Shown here piece after piece: positions 44,779-57,000 of a DNA stretch of 64,000 nt; within the stretch, counting starts at the first letter, position 1, and each line of letters opens with the position of its first letter. Origin of the DNA: Symsagittifera roscoffensis. Taxonomy: Eukaryota > Xenacoelomorpha > Acoela > Convolutidae. The stretch lies in contig NC_087069.1 of assembly GCF_963678635.1 (NCBI RefSeq), forward strand, positions 13,988,660 to 14,052,659, written 5' to 3'. A program made the translations under genes and the position numbers. The notes beneath the pieces were generated by a model, which saw only the letters and a list, made by a program, of their open reading frames with translations, did not search any database and had not been told where the DNA came from.

Positions 44779-45064
44779 ATTAATGACGTCATTATAGCGC
44801 GAAAGTGAAAAAGCTAAAATTAGATTTTCTTAGTCAAAAGACCTTGAAACTTCTGGTTTGTCCGATTAAGGTCAGTTGGCCATCAAAAATGTTTATAGAT
44901 TTTTGAGATTGTTGAGAACGTTTTAATAACATGTTAACCCGAAAATGTTTACCTCATTGTTTTCAGATACTACCTATCTCTCATATTTTCTGTTTAAATT
45001 TCCAATAATTTACAGATTTTGAAGCAGGTTTTTTATATCTTACAGAATACGAGAGTGCGGCACA
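44739..45064 (+). repeat. BEL/Pao 3' LTR
   Basis: Taken from TGTTTTCGCTCC to GAGAGTGCGGCACA. The exact start is less sure than the end, because the first 30 bases have no counterpart in the shortened 5' LTR; the clear match begins at GCGCTTAAATT (44771). Ends in CA before the ACTTT duplication. Terminal pol codons overlap its first 40 bases. Confidence 0.85.
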
Positions 45065-45069
45065 ACTTT
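45065..45069 (+). repeat. Target-site duplication ACTTT, right
   Basis: Second copy of the 5-bp duplication, directly after the 3' LTR. Confidence 0.8.
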
Positions 45070-45470
45070 TAAAAGATTCTTCACAATCTTCATCGACTCT
45101 GGCAACAGTCAATGGCGACAATCAATGAGATATAACTTTTCGTTTGATTTTAACTGAATCTTATCGTAATTTTATTCATGATCTCACTCTGGAACCCAGG
45201 TCTCGTGACCACTTTTGATTACCCGAAGTTTGCTTTATCGACAAAAACAAGATTTAGATATTCATTTTTGTTCAATGTAAAAACTCCAGCCACTTTTAGA
45301 AAAAATCAGCTTAATAATTTACTGCAGTTCAACCACGGCAAAAAGTTTTACAAAGCTGAAACTGGAGGCGAAAATTGGTGTTTGTAAGTTTGCGTCAAGA
45401 GTTTGTAAAAAAAACTTTGGTAAAAAAAACATCGATTAAAAGGAGAAAAACTGATCATATTCTACTATAA
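45070..45470. other. No gene recognised
   Basis: AT-rich with a 69-codon ORF at 45178-45387 (WNPGLVTTFDYPKFALSTKT). No motif. Confidence 0.4.
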
Positions 45471-46333
45471 TTGGTATAAAGTTTTTCTGTTCGAAAAAAT
45501 AGTGGATTAAATTAAAACCTTTAGTTCTCTACTTGATTAAACTTTGCAACAATCATCGATTGTTAGTCAAAAAATTACTTCTTTTTGGAAATAACAATTG
45601 ATAAAAGGTAACGAACGCGCAATGGGAGCTTTTTTCTAAGTGCTACTTTATGTCTTCAGTGGTTCCGTCCCTTTAAACCCACGATATTCATTACCATAAA
45701 TTGATAATTTTTAAAAAATTTATGGCTTCACATTTTTAACCCTTTCCTTTACCCAACCTTTTTTTACGGCCATGTCCCAATACCGTTTACCAGTTTAAGG
45801 TAGCAATTGTGTGATAATATATGACATATGCATTCTATAAAAATGTATGTATAAATTTCAGTTTGGCTTGGGAGAATAGCAAATAATTAGTATAAAATTG
45901 GTATTGAATTGGTATTATAATTGGTATAAAGTTTTTGTGTTCGAAAAAATAGTGGAATAAATGAAAACCTTTAGTTCATTACTTGATTTAACTTTGCCAC
46001 AATCATCGATTGTTAGACAAAAATTTACTTCTTATCTAAATTATCAATTAATAAAAGGTTACGAATGGGCAATGGGAGCTATTTTTCTAAGTGCTACTTT
46101 CTGTCTTCAGTAGTTCTATCCCTTTAAACCCACGATATTCATTACCATAAATTGTTTAATCTTAAAAATTTTATGGCATTACATTTTTAACCCTTTCCTT
46201 TACCCAACCTTTTTGTATGGCCATGTCCCAAATCCGTTCACCAGTTTAAATTAGCAGTTGTGTGATAATATATGACATATGCATTCTATAAAAATGAAGG
46301 TCTAAATTTCAGTTTGGCTTGGGAGAATAGCAA
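45471..46333 (+). repeat. 450-bp tandem duplication
   Basis: TTGGTATAAAGTTTTT at 45471 recurs at 45921, and the text stays colinear to TTTGGCTTGGGAGAATAGCAA (45883 and 46333), offset 450-451 bases, with a few per cent difference. Non-coding. Confidence 0.88.
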
Positions 46334-46679
46334 CAAGACCTTAGCCTGTCGGGTGGCATCTTTAAATGTGTTGAGTTGGGGTGAAAAAGAGGGGGTAGAA
46401 AAAATGTGGGCTGAGAAAAAATAAGGGCTAAAAAGTAATTGCCGATAACAAACCAATTTGTAAAAAAGGAGGAGATTGTAGTTTTGTGTTTGAGCCTCTG
46501 AAATTTCTGCTTGAGACTTTCTCATCCCATCGCACCATCTGCGATTTTTATGAGTAATTTTCTTTACACATTGTGCGATTGTTCCACTTTAAGGCATCCG
46601 GGTTAATTAGGCTTCATAAAAAATATTTGGCCTGCGTATAACATAACCAATTGAAGACCGGAAAAGCATAATGCATGCA

Positions 46680-47170
46680 AGTAAACATAAAAAAACCTTT
46701 CTTGAAAAAATTTCAAATTTTCGAACTTTAAAGGAAAAAATAGATTCCCTTTCAGCTCTTTGAAATTTTAGAACAATTTATGATTGGAGCTTTTTTGATA
46801 ACATGAAGCCAATTTGAGAAAACTGGTTCAATAGGTAAAGTTTTTTTCCGCTGGGAAATCTTAAAAATAAATTCCACTTTCGAAACTAGAAATCTTTCAT
46901 GTTTTTTTGCGCCATTTCCACATTTGTATTTAGAGAGTGTTTCTTACGTCACTTTCAGCAGATGAAGGTCAATTGAACACAAAAAAGTGTATAATATCTA
47001 AGTGCATAATTAATTTAAAACTTTTCTTGAAAAAAAAATGAGCAAGACCTTTATAAGAGTTTTCACTACGTTCATTACTCTTTAAAAAATGGAGCAGGAC
47101 TTATCTAAGAGTCTTCACTACGATCGTTGCTTTTAAGAATTTTGTAAAAATTCTCACTAAAACATAGAAA
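46680..47170. repeat. Dispersed repeat family D, copy 1
   Basis: Shares an ordered series with 54120-54640, 57720-58030 and 58740-59030: AGTAAACATAAAAAAACC, CCAATTTGAGAAAACTGG, CACTTTCGAAACTAGAAAT, CACTTTCAGCAGATGA and AAGACC.TATAAGAG.TTCACTACG. About 500 bases, non-coding. Confidence 0.7.
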
Positions 47171-47644
47171 TGATGCTATAGTGGGTGGGGGAAAAGGAAA
47201 AAAAGCCCCGATGAAATACAAGATTCGTTATTTCAGTTTTTAAGCTCTTTATCCCAATTCAATCTAGATTTTTCCTTAGAAAACTATAGGAGCTTGATTT
47301 ATAACTTTTTAATATGTCTTGGTTTCACAAAAAAAACTATCGCAGTTTTAAACTAACACGTTATTCATATTGGCACTTGGTATGGCCATATTTTTACAAG
47401 ACCTCCATTACAACAAAGAAACTACAAACAATCTGTTCATCAATGAGAAATTTAGAGCACCGACACATATATTGAGATCCCAGAACTCCAAGAACCTGCA
47501 AATTTTTCATACTTTTTTCTCTCATATTTCCAATTCTTACTGATTTTAAACAGTTTTCCAATTCGCTCTTAATTTCTTATCCAGCTATACATAATACTTC
47601 TGATTTTCTTCAAATAGATTTTCCCTCAAATTTTCATTTGAACT
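47171..47644. other. AT-rich 3' flank of the kinase gene
   Basis: No ORF or repeat recognised. Confidence 0.4.
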
Positions 47645-47650
47645 TTTATT
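47645..47650 (-). promoter_or_regulatory. Candidate polyadenylation signal AATAAA
   Basis: TTTATT on the plus strand is AATAAA on the minus strand, about 213 bases after the kinase stop codon, the first such hexamer downstream. Position is reasonable for a 3' UTR of that length; cleavage site unknown. Confidence 0.5.
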
Positions 47651-47862
47651 TGAACTCTATTTGATTTCGTCAAAAATTTTTCAAGAACAATTGAACTGGA
47701 AATCTGGGAGGTCAGTTTTGTTTCTGATGACGATGGCTGAAAAACGTAAACATGGGATGACGTAAACGTGGCCGGTGAAAATTATAACTAACTCAATAAC
47801 TTTCTTATCTTCAGCACACTTTTTTTGTTTCAGCATTTTCTTATCTTCAGCATTTTTTTCCC

Positions 47863-48063
47863 TCAAATGGGGGGCGGAGTGGTTATTCGCTTGAAGTTAG
47901 TCAGGGCTATCTTCAGTTTCTTCTGCAGGTCTTCAGTGTAGCCCATTTGGGCTAGTATTTCTAACTCTGTGAGGAGAACTATGGCCCCATCCTGCTGGTA
48001 CATGATGATTGGAGACCCATTGTTGTAGTCCACAATTATCTTCGAGTGGTCTTCAAAGTTGAT
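47863..48063 (-). CDS. PLK1-like: Kinase exon l: polo box 2 end and stop
   Basis: 67 codons with TGA at 47865-47863, acceptor [26 protein letters not shown] holds the His and Lys pincer; [15 protein letters not shown] is the terminal helix; the protein ends TTPPPI. Confidence 0.93.
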   Translation of the reverse strand: MNFEDHSKIIVDYNNGSPIIMYQQDGAIVLLTELEILAQMGYTEDLQKKLKIALTNFKRITTPPPI

Positions 48064-51000
48064 CTAGAAAAAAATGGGAGCAAATTGGTAATGCATATAT
48101 TGAAGCATGAATCTTAAAATTGAAGGGGGTTGTTTTATTGCTCAAATCTACCATTTTAACATCTAGCTCGCAAATGACCCAAATCCAAACTCTTTGACAA
48201 ACTTTTGAGAGTCACTATAAGTTATCGATAGTTTAGTTTTTGGCTATTACAGAAAACATTTATTAAATTGTATGTTTTTCATTCTTATCAATGATTTCAA
48301 ACACTTTTCATACTACCACTTTTTCCAAATAAAATAAGAGCGCGGTAACTTAGTTAGTAATTGCATTAGCTTATTTAAGCTTAATTTAAGTCGTGAAAAC
48401 TTAGTTTTACTCAATCAAGGGTAGTTTTTGGAGTTTTTTTGCGCAATTTTGAAATTTTGAAGTTTTTTAAAAAAATTTTCTAGTCATTTTTCTTCAAAGA
48501 CTGTTTTCCAATTGACCTATTTTTAGAATGACTCGCAAATACGCCTAAACTCTTTTTTATTTGGTCAGATTTTTTCATCACAACTTTTAGAAAAAAAACT
48601 ACACTAATTTGAAAAAAACTTTTTTTTTCCTATTTTTTTAAGATTGTGGTTGGAACATTCAGTGCTACTTGCACAGTAACCAGCTATCCTTGTTACTTAT
48701 TTGCTTTTAATTTTTCTAAATGCTTGTTTTTTTTAATTAATACCATTTTTTTGTTTTTTCTATCATTTCACCTTAACATTTCACCGACATTTTTTGTACA
48801 AAAGCATCAGTTTTAACGTAAAGGCTCAGTTTTACTAGTTTTATGTGAGAATAAATAGTAGTTTTAACTGCGTGATGCAGCCGGATGCCAATATCCATGA
48901 CAATTGGATTAAGTGGACAAAAATTAGAAACACAATCCTTATCTTTTCTTGAATTTACATGAAATGGTAAGTATATCCTAGTTCTAACGGGGGTCACGTG
49001 GCCTACCTGATAGATGGCTGGTCTGATCACGATGATGATGAGGTACTCCCTGTCTTGTTCGTTGAAGTCATCCCACCCCCTCGTCCACGTGATCGGGAAT
49101 GGCTGGTCCTTGATGGTACGGACGGGGAATTTGTCCTTGATGTTGTCTATGTTGAACTGAGAAAAACCAAAATAGGAGGTTTTGATGTGACAAAACTGAC
49201 AAAAATCTCACTGCAAACCGTTTTTATTTTTTTTCCTAATGTCAATTCTTCAAAATTTATGTTTCTCTTTATTGAGTACAAAAATATTTTTATAAGAGAA
49301 GAACTGGACGATATCGATTTAAAAAGTGTAAAACTGAAGTTTTGGTAACGCAACGAAACTTTGATATTGCAAAAGGACCTTTGTTTGAGTTCGAGCGCAT
49401 ATTGCGTCGTATGAATCTGAATAATTCTATCAGTCTATTACTTCGTATTAATGTCAATAATATCTATCAGCCTATCTTAATTTTTCATGAGCTCGGTATA
49501 ATGTGGATGCTCGGTATAAAGTACTGATTCTCACCCCGACTAGGTTGTTGGTCATGTAGTTGACGAACACTTCCAGTCTCCCCCTCGCCTTCCTCAGTTC
49601 ATTCGCGAATCTCTCCGCTCCCCTGTCTTGATCACGCTTCGTCAGGAAGAAGATGGTCCTAAGGGTAAAGGTTTTTTGACCAATGTTTTTTTTTGCTCCA
49701 AACATAATTATTCGAAGCATGAAATGATGCTTAGACAAAATTAGAAAAAAAAAAAAAAAACAACACGGACTCAAAATCCAAAATCAAACACTATAATTTT
49801 TGATTTTGAAAGCAATAAAGTTTCTCAACTGAACATTCGGCATCAAGAAGCTATCTTACAGACAAGTACAAGTTTAAAAAATGATCAAAACTGGTTAAGC
49901 AACTCTAAGCCCAAGTCGGAAAACAAGTTGAGCATATAAAAAAGATGAGTCACTAGTTCGCTGGTTTTTGTCCCGAGCAATGGAACTTTTGATTTAGAGT
50001 AAGTTTTGGCTTTTTTCTTCTTCCTTTATTTTTTTCTCTGTTCTCCTCTTTGAATTTGACTTTTCATTGTTTACGAATTGTTCAACGCTTAGAAAAATTT
50101 GCAATAAAAAAACAGGCTTTTTTATGTTTCGTTACAAAATTGAAGAACTAATCCATTTTTGTAATGCAGAAAAACGAAATGCATTTGAAAAATCAAACTT
50201 TGCATGCAATAAAAAATTTTTGAAAAGGTTTGTTTGAGTACAAATTCGTTTAGTGCTTGAAAAAAGTGCGAATACTTTCCGGGGCAATTTCAAAATTACC
50301 ATCAAAAAAATTCTAGTCATACAATTTCAAATAAAAGAATTTCTTTGAGTATCGTTTTTTGGCAAAAAAATTTTGGTTTTGTTTTATGACAAAACAACGA
50401 TTTTTATGGCACAACACGAAAAAAGTTTATCAAACATTCGATTTCGTCATTTTAGTTGAAATGTATGAAAATTGGGACCAAGTTAACATCCTCCCCCCTA
50501 AACACGTTTAGGGGGGAGGATGTTAACTTGGTTCTAAATTGGGAATTTTTCAGCCAATCAGAACCGAGCATTTTACATGCAGCGCTTAGAAAATTTAAAT
50601 TAATTTAAGCGCTGGGGTGGAGGATCTTAACTTGGTCTATCAGGGGGGAGGATGTTAACTTGATCCGAAAATTGTATGAGTAACATTTTTTCATAGACTT
50701 AAAGAATGGAAATTTGGATGATTAGCATTTTTGGTCTATTGAGAAAAACATAAAATACAGAAAGAAATACACTCAAAAACATACCCAAGTCAACGAAATG
50801 TAAAGTTTGTTGTATAAGTCTTTTATGCACTAACTCTCCGTCAGGTAGAAGCATCATTTTGGTCTCATTTCGGAACAGCACCCCGTATGATCCATCGGAC
50901 AGTTGGTACCCGAAGCCCTGATTAGTGTCCGAGTAGTCCACCCACTTGATGGCCCATATAAGGGCATTTTCCATCTTCGCAATATGACGGAGCTGAGTCG

Positions 51001-54000
51001 TGGCTGGAAAAGGGATTACGTAACATCATGATTTCGTAATCAGGGTAGTCGTCAAAACTAGTATTGAAACATAACGTAAAACTTTTATCGAATCGGAGCT
51101 TGAACTTTAGTATAAATAATATGACGATTTTTAGTATGCAAAAACTATTAGGGATTTTCTGAAATGAGTAGTGATAAAATTTTCAGGCGTTTTTATTTCA
51201 TCAGCAATGAAATTTGATGTTTATTGGAAGCTAAAAATCAAATCTGTCGACGATGTAAAAACTTACAAATTTAGGGGACCACTTGAAAATGTTCTCCCCA
51301 ACCTCACCAAATTTCTTGGGGGGGGGGGGGGGGGGGGGGGGGGGAGGAAGTTGCATCATTTGAACTAATCCGAATTTCATAATCTTTTGGTTCTTTAAGG
51401 CGCCTGAAAGGTGAAATGGTTTGATATCTTACGTCTGAAGCTGCGAACACACTGTTCGATCTTCTCCACCAGTTTGCGACCCTCGTCGTTCAAGTCATCA
51501 TCTGAAATCATCAACAAAAGCAATCATAATACAACTATCTCATGAAGTGACTCAAGTTACTACATGTTTAAGCGAAGGATTGTTTTTGGACAAATTAAAT
51601 GCCAGAAAAACCGAATGCTCCGTATATTTTGTCAACTTACTGAAACTCAAAAGTCAGTAATTGGAAAAAAAACGGTAAGTGATCAGTTTGAAGGGGTTGA
51701 TTGATTGAAAAATTTTTATGCATTTGCTCGTTCTGTCATGTTATTAAAGCAACTTTTTTCAAGATTTTATTCTCCAGCAAACTACCTTATATCCTGAATA
51801 TGAAATAATAAATTCGTTTTCAAGAAGGAAACATACTCGATTATTATTTTCACATTTTATAAAGAAATTTTAAAATGCCGTCATGGAAGAACACCAAAAA
51901 ATGACTCACAATTGAGCACCACACTCTCCTGGGCTGGTGTCCTGGGGGTGTCTGACAGATTAGTCACTACAGTGATGTACTCCATGCTGGACTGCCGCTC
52001 CAACTTAGACCCTAAGTGGTTGTTGGCGAACACGTAGTTCCTCAAGTGGCCCGTAGGGGCACCAGAAGAAGTGGAGGGACCCGCGTTGGAACTTCTGAAC
52101 ACAAAAACAAAACAAAGTTTGTTTCAGAGAAGCACTTTGCTCAGCTAATCTGATTATGGTTATATGAAAATACAAAAAGTTCATATTAATTTCACTCGGT
52201 CCTTGATCATTACATAATAAAAGGTACAAAATTTTTGTACGCTCAACAGATGAAATAGTTCTCTATAGGGTTGTAAGTTTTAACTAGGTTCCACGAAGGC
52301 ATCCCGAAAAAAAACAAGACACAAAAAAAACAAAAAATGTTCTAAAACACAAGATCTCAAACAACAAGAAACAAACAAAAACAGGATCACAGTATACAAT
52401 GTACGGAAAATAAAATATTTCAAAAGACCAGATCAAAACACTAGTTCACAAATATGTCAATGCACCAACCCCTGTCCACTGTTGAAGTTGTTGTTGCTGG
52501 AACTGTTCTGTCTCTGGTTTCTGATGTAGTCCCTCACTTCAGCCGGCACATCGTCGTAAACATTGGTGTCTATGGCCGGGGGAGCCCACTCGTTGAAGTA
52601 GTCGTGGTTACGAAACACAGACAGCTTCGGACGGTTTGTGGGCTCCTGCAAACAACTCAACCAAATTCGTTAGATTTCTTAAAGTAACGGGTTAAAAATT
52701 TGGTGAAAAAAAAAACGTTTGCCAGTTCAAATGATTATTCAAAAGTACCTCTCCTTTCATTCGATTTTTCAGAACCATAATCAAATTCTTCGTATTCAAA
52801 CTTGCACTAACATTGCTCAATAAAATTTAGAAGTTGCATCTGTTATACTCGAAAAATTGCGGAGAGTTTATGAGACACCTATCACAAACATAAGACAAAT
52901 ACGCGAGTGAAGGAGATTCAGTTTTTGTGAGGCTAATCAGGGGCGGATCTAGGATTTTCTCGAGGGGGGGCGGATTTTCAAAAAATTTTCCAAAATTTTG
53001 ACGACCTTTTTTTTTTAGGTTTTTTTTTTAGGTTTTTCAGCGCCGCAGGCAAATTTTTGAAAAAACAGTCAAAAAAGCCGTTTTTGGGCACTTTTTGAAA
53101 AATTTTGACAAAAAATAGCGTTTTTTTGGCGCGCGCTCCCCCTCAAAGTTAGTATATATTGGCGCCAAAGGCGCCTTTAGAAAAATTTTAGGGTCGGTCG
53201 GCTAAAAAGGAATTTCTGAAAAAGTATCAAAGGGGGGACCCTTTGGGTCGGCAGGGGCTCGAAAATGAACTGAAACTCAAAAAATTTAAACCCTTTTTCT
53301 CGACGCTGCTTTTGAACATTTTAAATATTGTTCGATCAGGTTGAAGGGCTTCAGTTGGATACATCACTCCACTCAATCCGACGATTATTTGCGGCAACTG
53401 CATTGCTTGAAAAAAAATCAGCACTGTTGCTCATTTTAGTTGCTAAAAATAACATCAAAAACTGAAGACTTTAAACGGATATTTATCAACAATGAAAAAA
53501 GTTTGAGGGTTTTTGGAGTCGTTTGAATCACGAGTGAAAGATTTTTCAAATGACATATCATTCGATTCATTCAGTTAAATGATTGTGCTACCTGATTTTG
53601 TGTGGAAAAAACTAAAACACGCCCGACTACAACGCCTTTCACAATTTTCATGCTGGCTTGCTTTATTCACTCAAAATTCTCTAAAACTCAAAAAATAAAA
53701 ACCAGTTCTCACTTGACACTGAAATTATGAGATTTTGATCGAATTGCGACTGAAAGGGCTTCAATCTGATCTTTTTTTTTGACCCACGAAACTGAAAAAC
53801 AAATCTGTCAGCCTTCGAATTCAAAGAAAAAGGTTTATCACGCTAAAGCTCTTTGAGAATTCAGAAATGTTATTGACAGACAATTGTTTCCTACAATTAA
53901 CCCTCAGAAAAGGAACTGAATGTCATAAAATCACACTGTGAAAAATCAAACTTGAGCATGAAAAAAAAACAATACTTTTTTGCGAAAAAAATCATCACTT

Positions 54001-57000
54001 TTAATAATGATTATCTTCAAAAACTTTAAATTATCATACATTGATCCAGGCATACAAAAACATGTCATACAAAAAAAATTAAGAGTTTTTAGCGTTTTTA
54101 TCCGGAGAAACGGAAAAAAATAGCCAATTGAAGGTTGGAAAAGAGTAATGAACCCAAGTAAACATAAAAAAACATTGACATTCTTGAAAAAATCTCATTT
54201 TTCGAAATTCAAAGAAAAAATAGAACCTTTAAGTTCTTTGAATTTCTAGAACAATTTTTTTTAGCGCTTGTCTGACAACATTATTCCAACTTGAGAAAAC
54301 TGGATCAACAGGTAAAGTTTTTATTCCGATGGGAAATCTTAAAAATAAGTTTCACTTTCGAAACTAGAAATTGTTCACGTTTCTTGGCTCCATTTCAAAG
54401 TTCGTATCTGGAGAGTGCCGTTAACGTCACTTTCAGCAGATGAGTTTCAATTGAACTCAAAAAAAGCATATTTACGAAAGTGCAACAAAAAACAAAAAAT
54501 CAGCAAGACCTATATAAGAGTCTTCACTACGTTCATTACTCCTAAAAACACCATTAATGTCAATCCAGGACTACGTAATGCACACAAAAAATTCACATCT
54601 GCATGCGAAAATCTTTTTTATTGGAAATTATTTTTTTAGGTCAAAGTTCGATTCTATCAGTTAATTGATTGTGCTACCTGATTTTGTGTGGAAAAAACTA
54701 AAACACGCCCGACTACAATGTTCTTCCCAATTTTCATGCTGGCTTGCTTTATTCACTCAAAATTCTCAAAAATTCAAAAAGTAAAAACCAGTTCTCACTT
54801 GACACTAAAATTATAAGATTTTGATCGAGCTGCGACTGAAAGGGCTTCAATCTGACCTTTTTCTCGACCCACGAAACTGAAAAACAAATCCGTCAGCCTT
54901 CGAATTCAAAGAAAAATAAGAGAGTTTTCACTACGTTCATTACTCCTAAAAAATCCCATTTTTGTGAATCCAGGACTACGTAATGCACACAAAAATTTCA
55001 CATCTGCATGCGAAAATGTTTTTCTGGAAATTGTTTTTTTAGGTCAAAATTCGTTTTGTGGTTGAGAAAAAAACGTGAGGCAATTTCAAAACAGGAAAGA
55101 TTTTTGTTGTCATCATCAAAATTATGCTAGTCATACATTTTCCATATATGGAAAACATATGATTATCCTTTTTTTAACAATTTTCTTTTTATATTTTGTA
55201 CGATAACCCGACATTTATGCTATAACAAGAAAAAACTTCTATGAAAACTTGATGACACCCTTTTAGCAAATTAAAATGAAATTTTTATGACAGTATTATT
55301 TCATAGACTTAGGTTATGGAATTGTATGAATAGCATTTTTGGTCTATGGAGAACAACCAGGGAACAAAATCAGTACGAATAGAAAGTTGCGCCTCATTTT
55401 CATTGATCGGAACAAACGCATAACTATAGAAGATACTGCAACTCACTGTGACTAATGTGCTCTTGATGAGATCTCTGGCGAGTCTGTCTGGAACAGTCTG
55501 TGGTTTGTATTTCGCCTGCACCACCCGAGCATATATTTCTCTGATGGGTTTTGTCTGGAAGGGGGGCTTGCCTGAACACAAAACTCGATCATGTTTCTAT
55601 TTACATTTATTGTGAAATTTAGATTTTAAACAAAAGATTGCATAGCTTCTGATTAAATGAAACTTTATTTTGATTGATTTTGCTTTCCTAAGCTTTATAG
55701 GGTATCAATTCTAAACGAAAAAGTAGACAGTGTTTTTGAACATATTCTTGTTTTTTAGCAAGAGGATTAGGTGAAAAAATTATGTATAAGTCAATGCCAC
55801 ATTGATGAAAATACATTTTTCGGTAAAAACGAATTTGAACCAAATTAATTGACCTAAATTTAGTTAGATCTCATTTAGTTAGATATTTGAATACCTAGAT
55901 ACGGTGTCATAAGACCCTAACATAACCTCGTTGTGGCCTATTAAGTTGCTCAAGGTCTCCAACATAAAGGTTGTTCAAGGTCACCAATATAAGTATTGTT
56001 CAAGGTCACCTTTAGTATGGTCAGCACTTGCCTGTGATGAGGGCGAACATGAGACAGGCGAGTGACCAGATGTCTGCCTCGAAGGAGTGGCCAGTGTTCT
56101 GCAGTATCTCCGGGGCTATGTAGTTCGGAGTGCCACACATGGTCCTGCACAAACACACAACAACAGAGCCCGTGATATTAAAAATAACCTAATTTACTCA
56201 TTTATAAACTAATTTCCTGGTATTTCATTTTGCTAAAAATTATTATGAACTGGACAGAAGAATGAATTTTCAACAAACGTCAAAAACTGAGAGCAAAGAA
56301 CACCTGAATTTTTTCATCAAAATTGCCAAAAAACGACGTGGTGGTAATTCATGATTTTGTATTTTTTAAATAATTTTTCCAATTACTTCTATATGCTATT
56401 TTTTGCTTCTACTTGTATGTGCCAAACAAGATAAATGTTAATTGTTCAGTTTCAAAAAAGTCAAAATTAATGAAAGCAATGAAAATTTGAAAGAAAACAG
56501 AAACGTACTAACTTTCGTCTCTCCGAGTCATGGGTCAACAAAGCCGACAGTCCGAAGTCGCACAACTTCACTGTCAGCTTACTACTTCCTTTCAGCAGAA
56601 TATTTCCCGCTTTGAGGTCCCTGTGGATGATACGTCTGTTGTGTAAGTAGCCCAGGGCATCCATCACCTGTACTAGGAAATACCTGACCTCGGGGTCAGT
56701 TAGGGTCATCCGCTGCTTGATCAGAATGTTCATCGACTAAAGATATAGCATTAGGAAAATTGAACAAACTCTATCAGAAAATTGGATCTGGTAATTCGCA
56801 GTAGCAAGATCAAATGATTTTTTAGCTCTAATACCATGTATATATTTTTTGTCAATTCAGGTTGATTTTGAGGAGTTTTTTGCGACAGATAAGATGGTAT
56901 AACAACCTCCTCATAGAAAGAGTGTTTCTTGGTTGTTTGCAAGACTTCGAGCAAGATGGATTCTGTTTTTTTTGTATTAGAAAACTTTCAGCTGGCAGAG

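Larger units (their letters stand above)
35473..45064 (+). mobile_element. Complete but degenerate BEL/Pao LTR retrotransposon
   Basis: A 9.6-kb element with TG...CA LTRs, 5-bp target duplication, candidate primer-binding site, Gag (DUF1759 type), zinc knuckles, RT with YMDD, RNase H and integrase in BEL/Pao order, all on the plus strand. Many frameshifts and stops make it inactive. Oddities are a 39-bp tandem array in the leader, a tandem duplication of the leader and gag head, and loss of most of the protease. The LTRs differ by about 9 per cent of aligned positions by hand count, plus indels, so the insertion is not recent. Confidence 0.92.
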
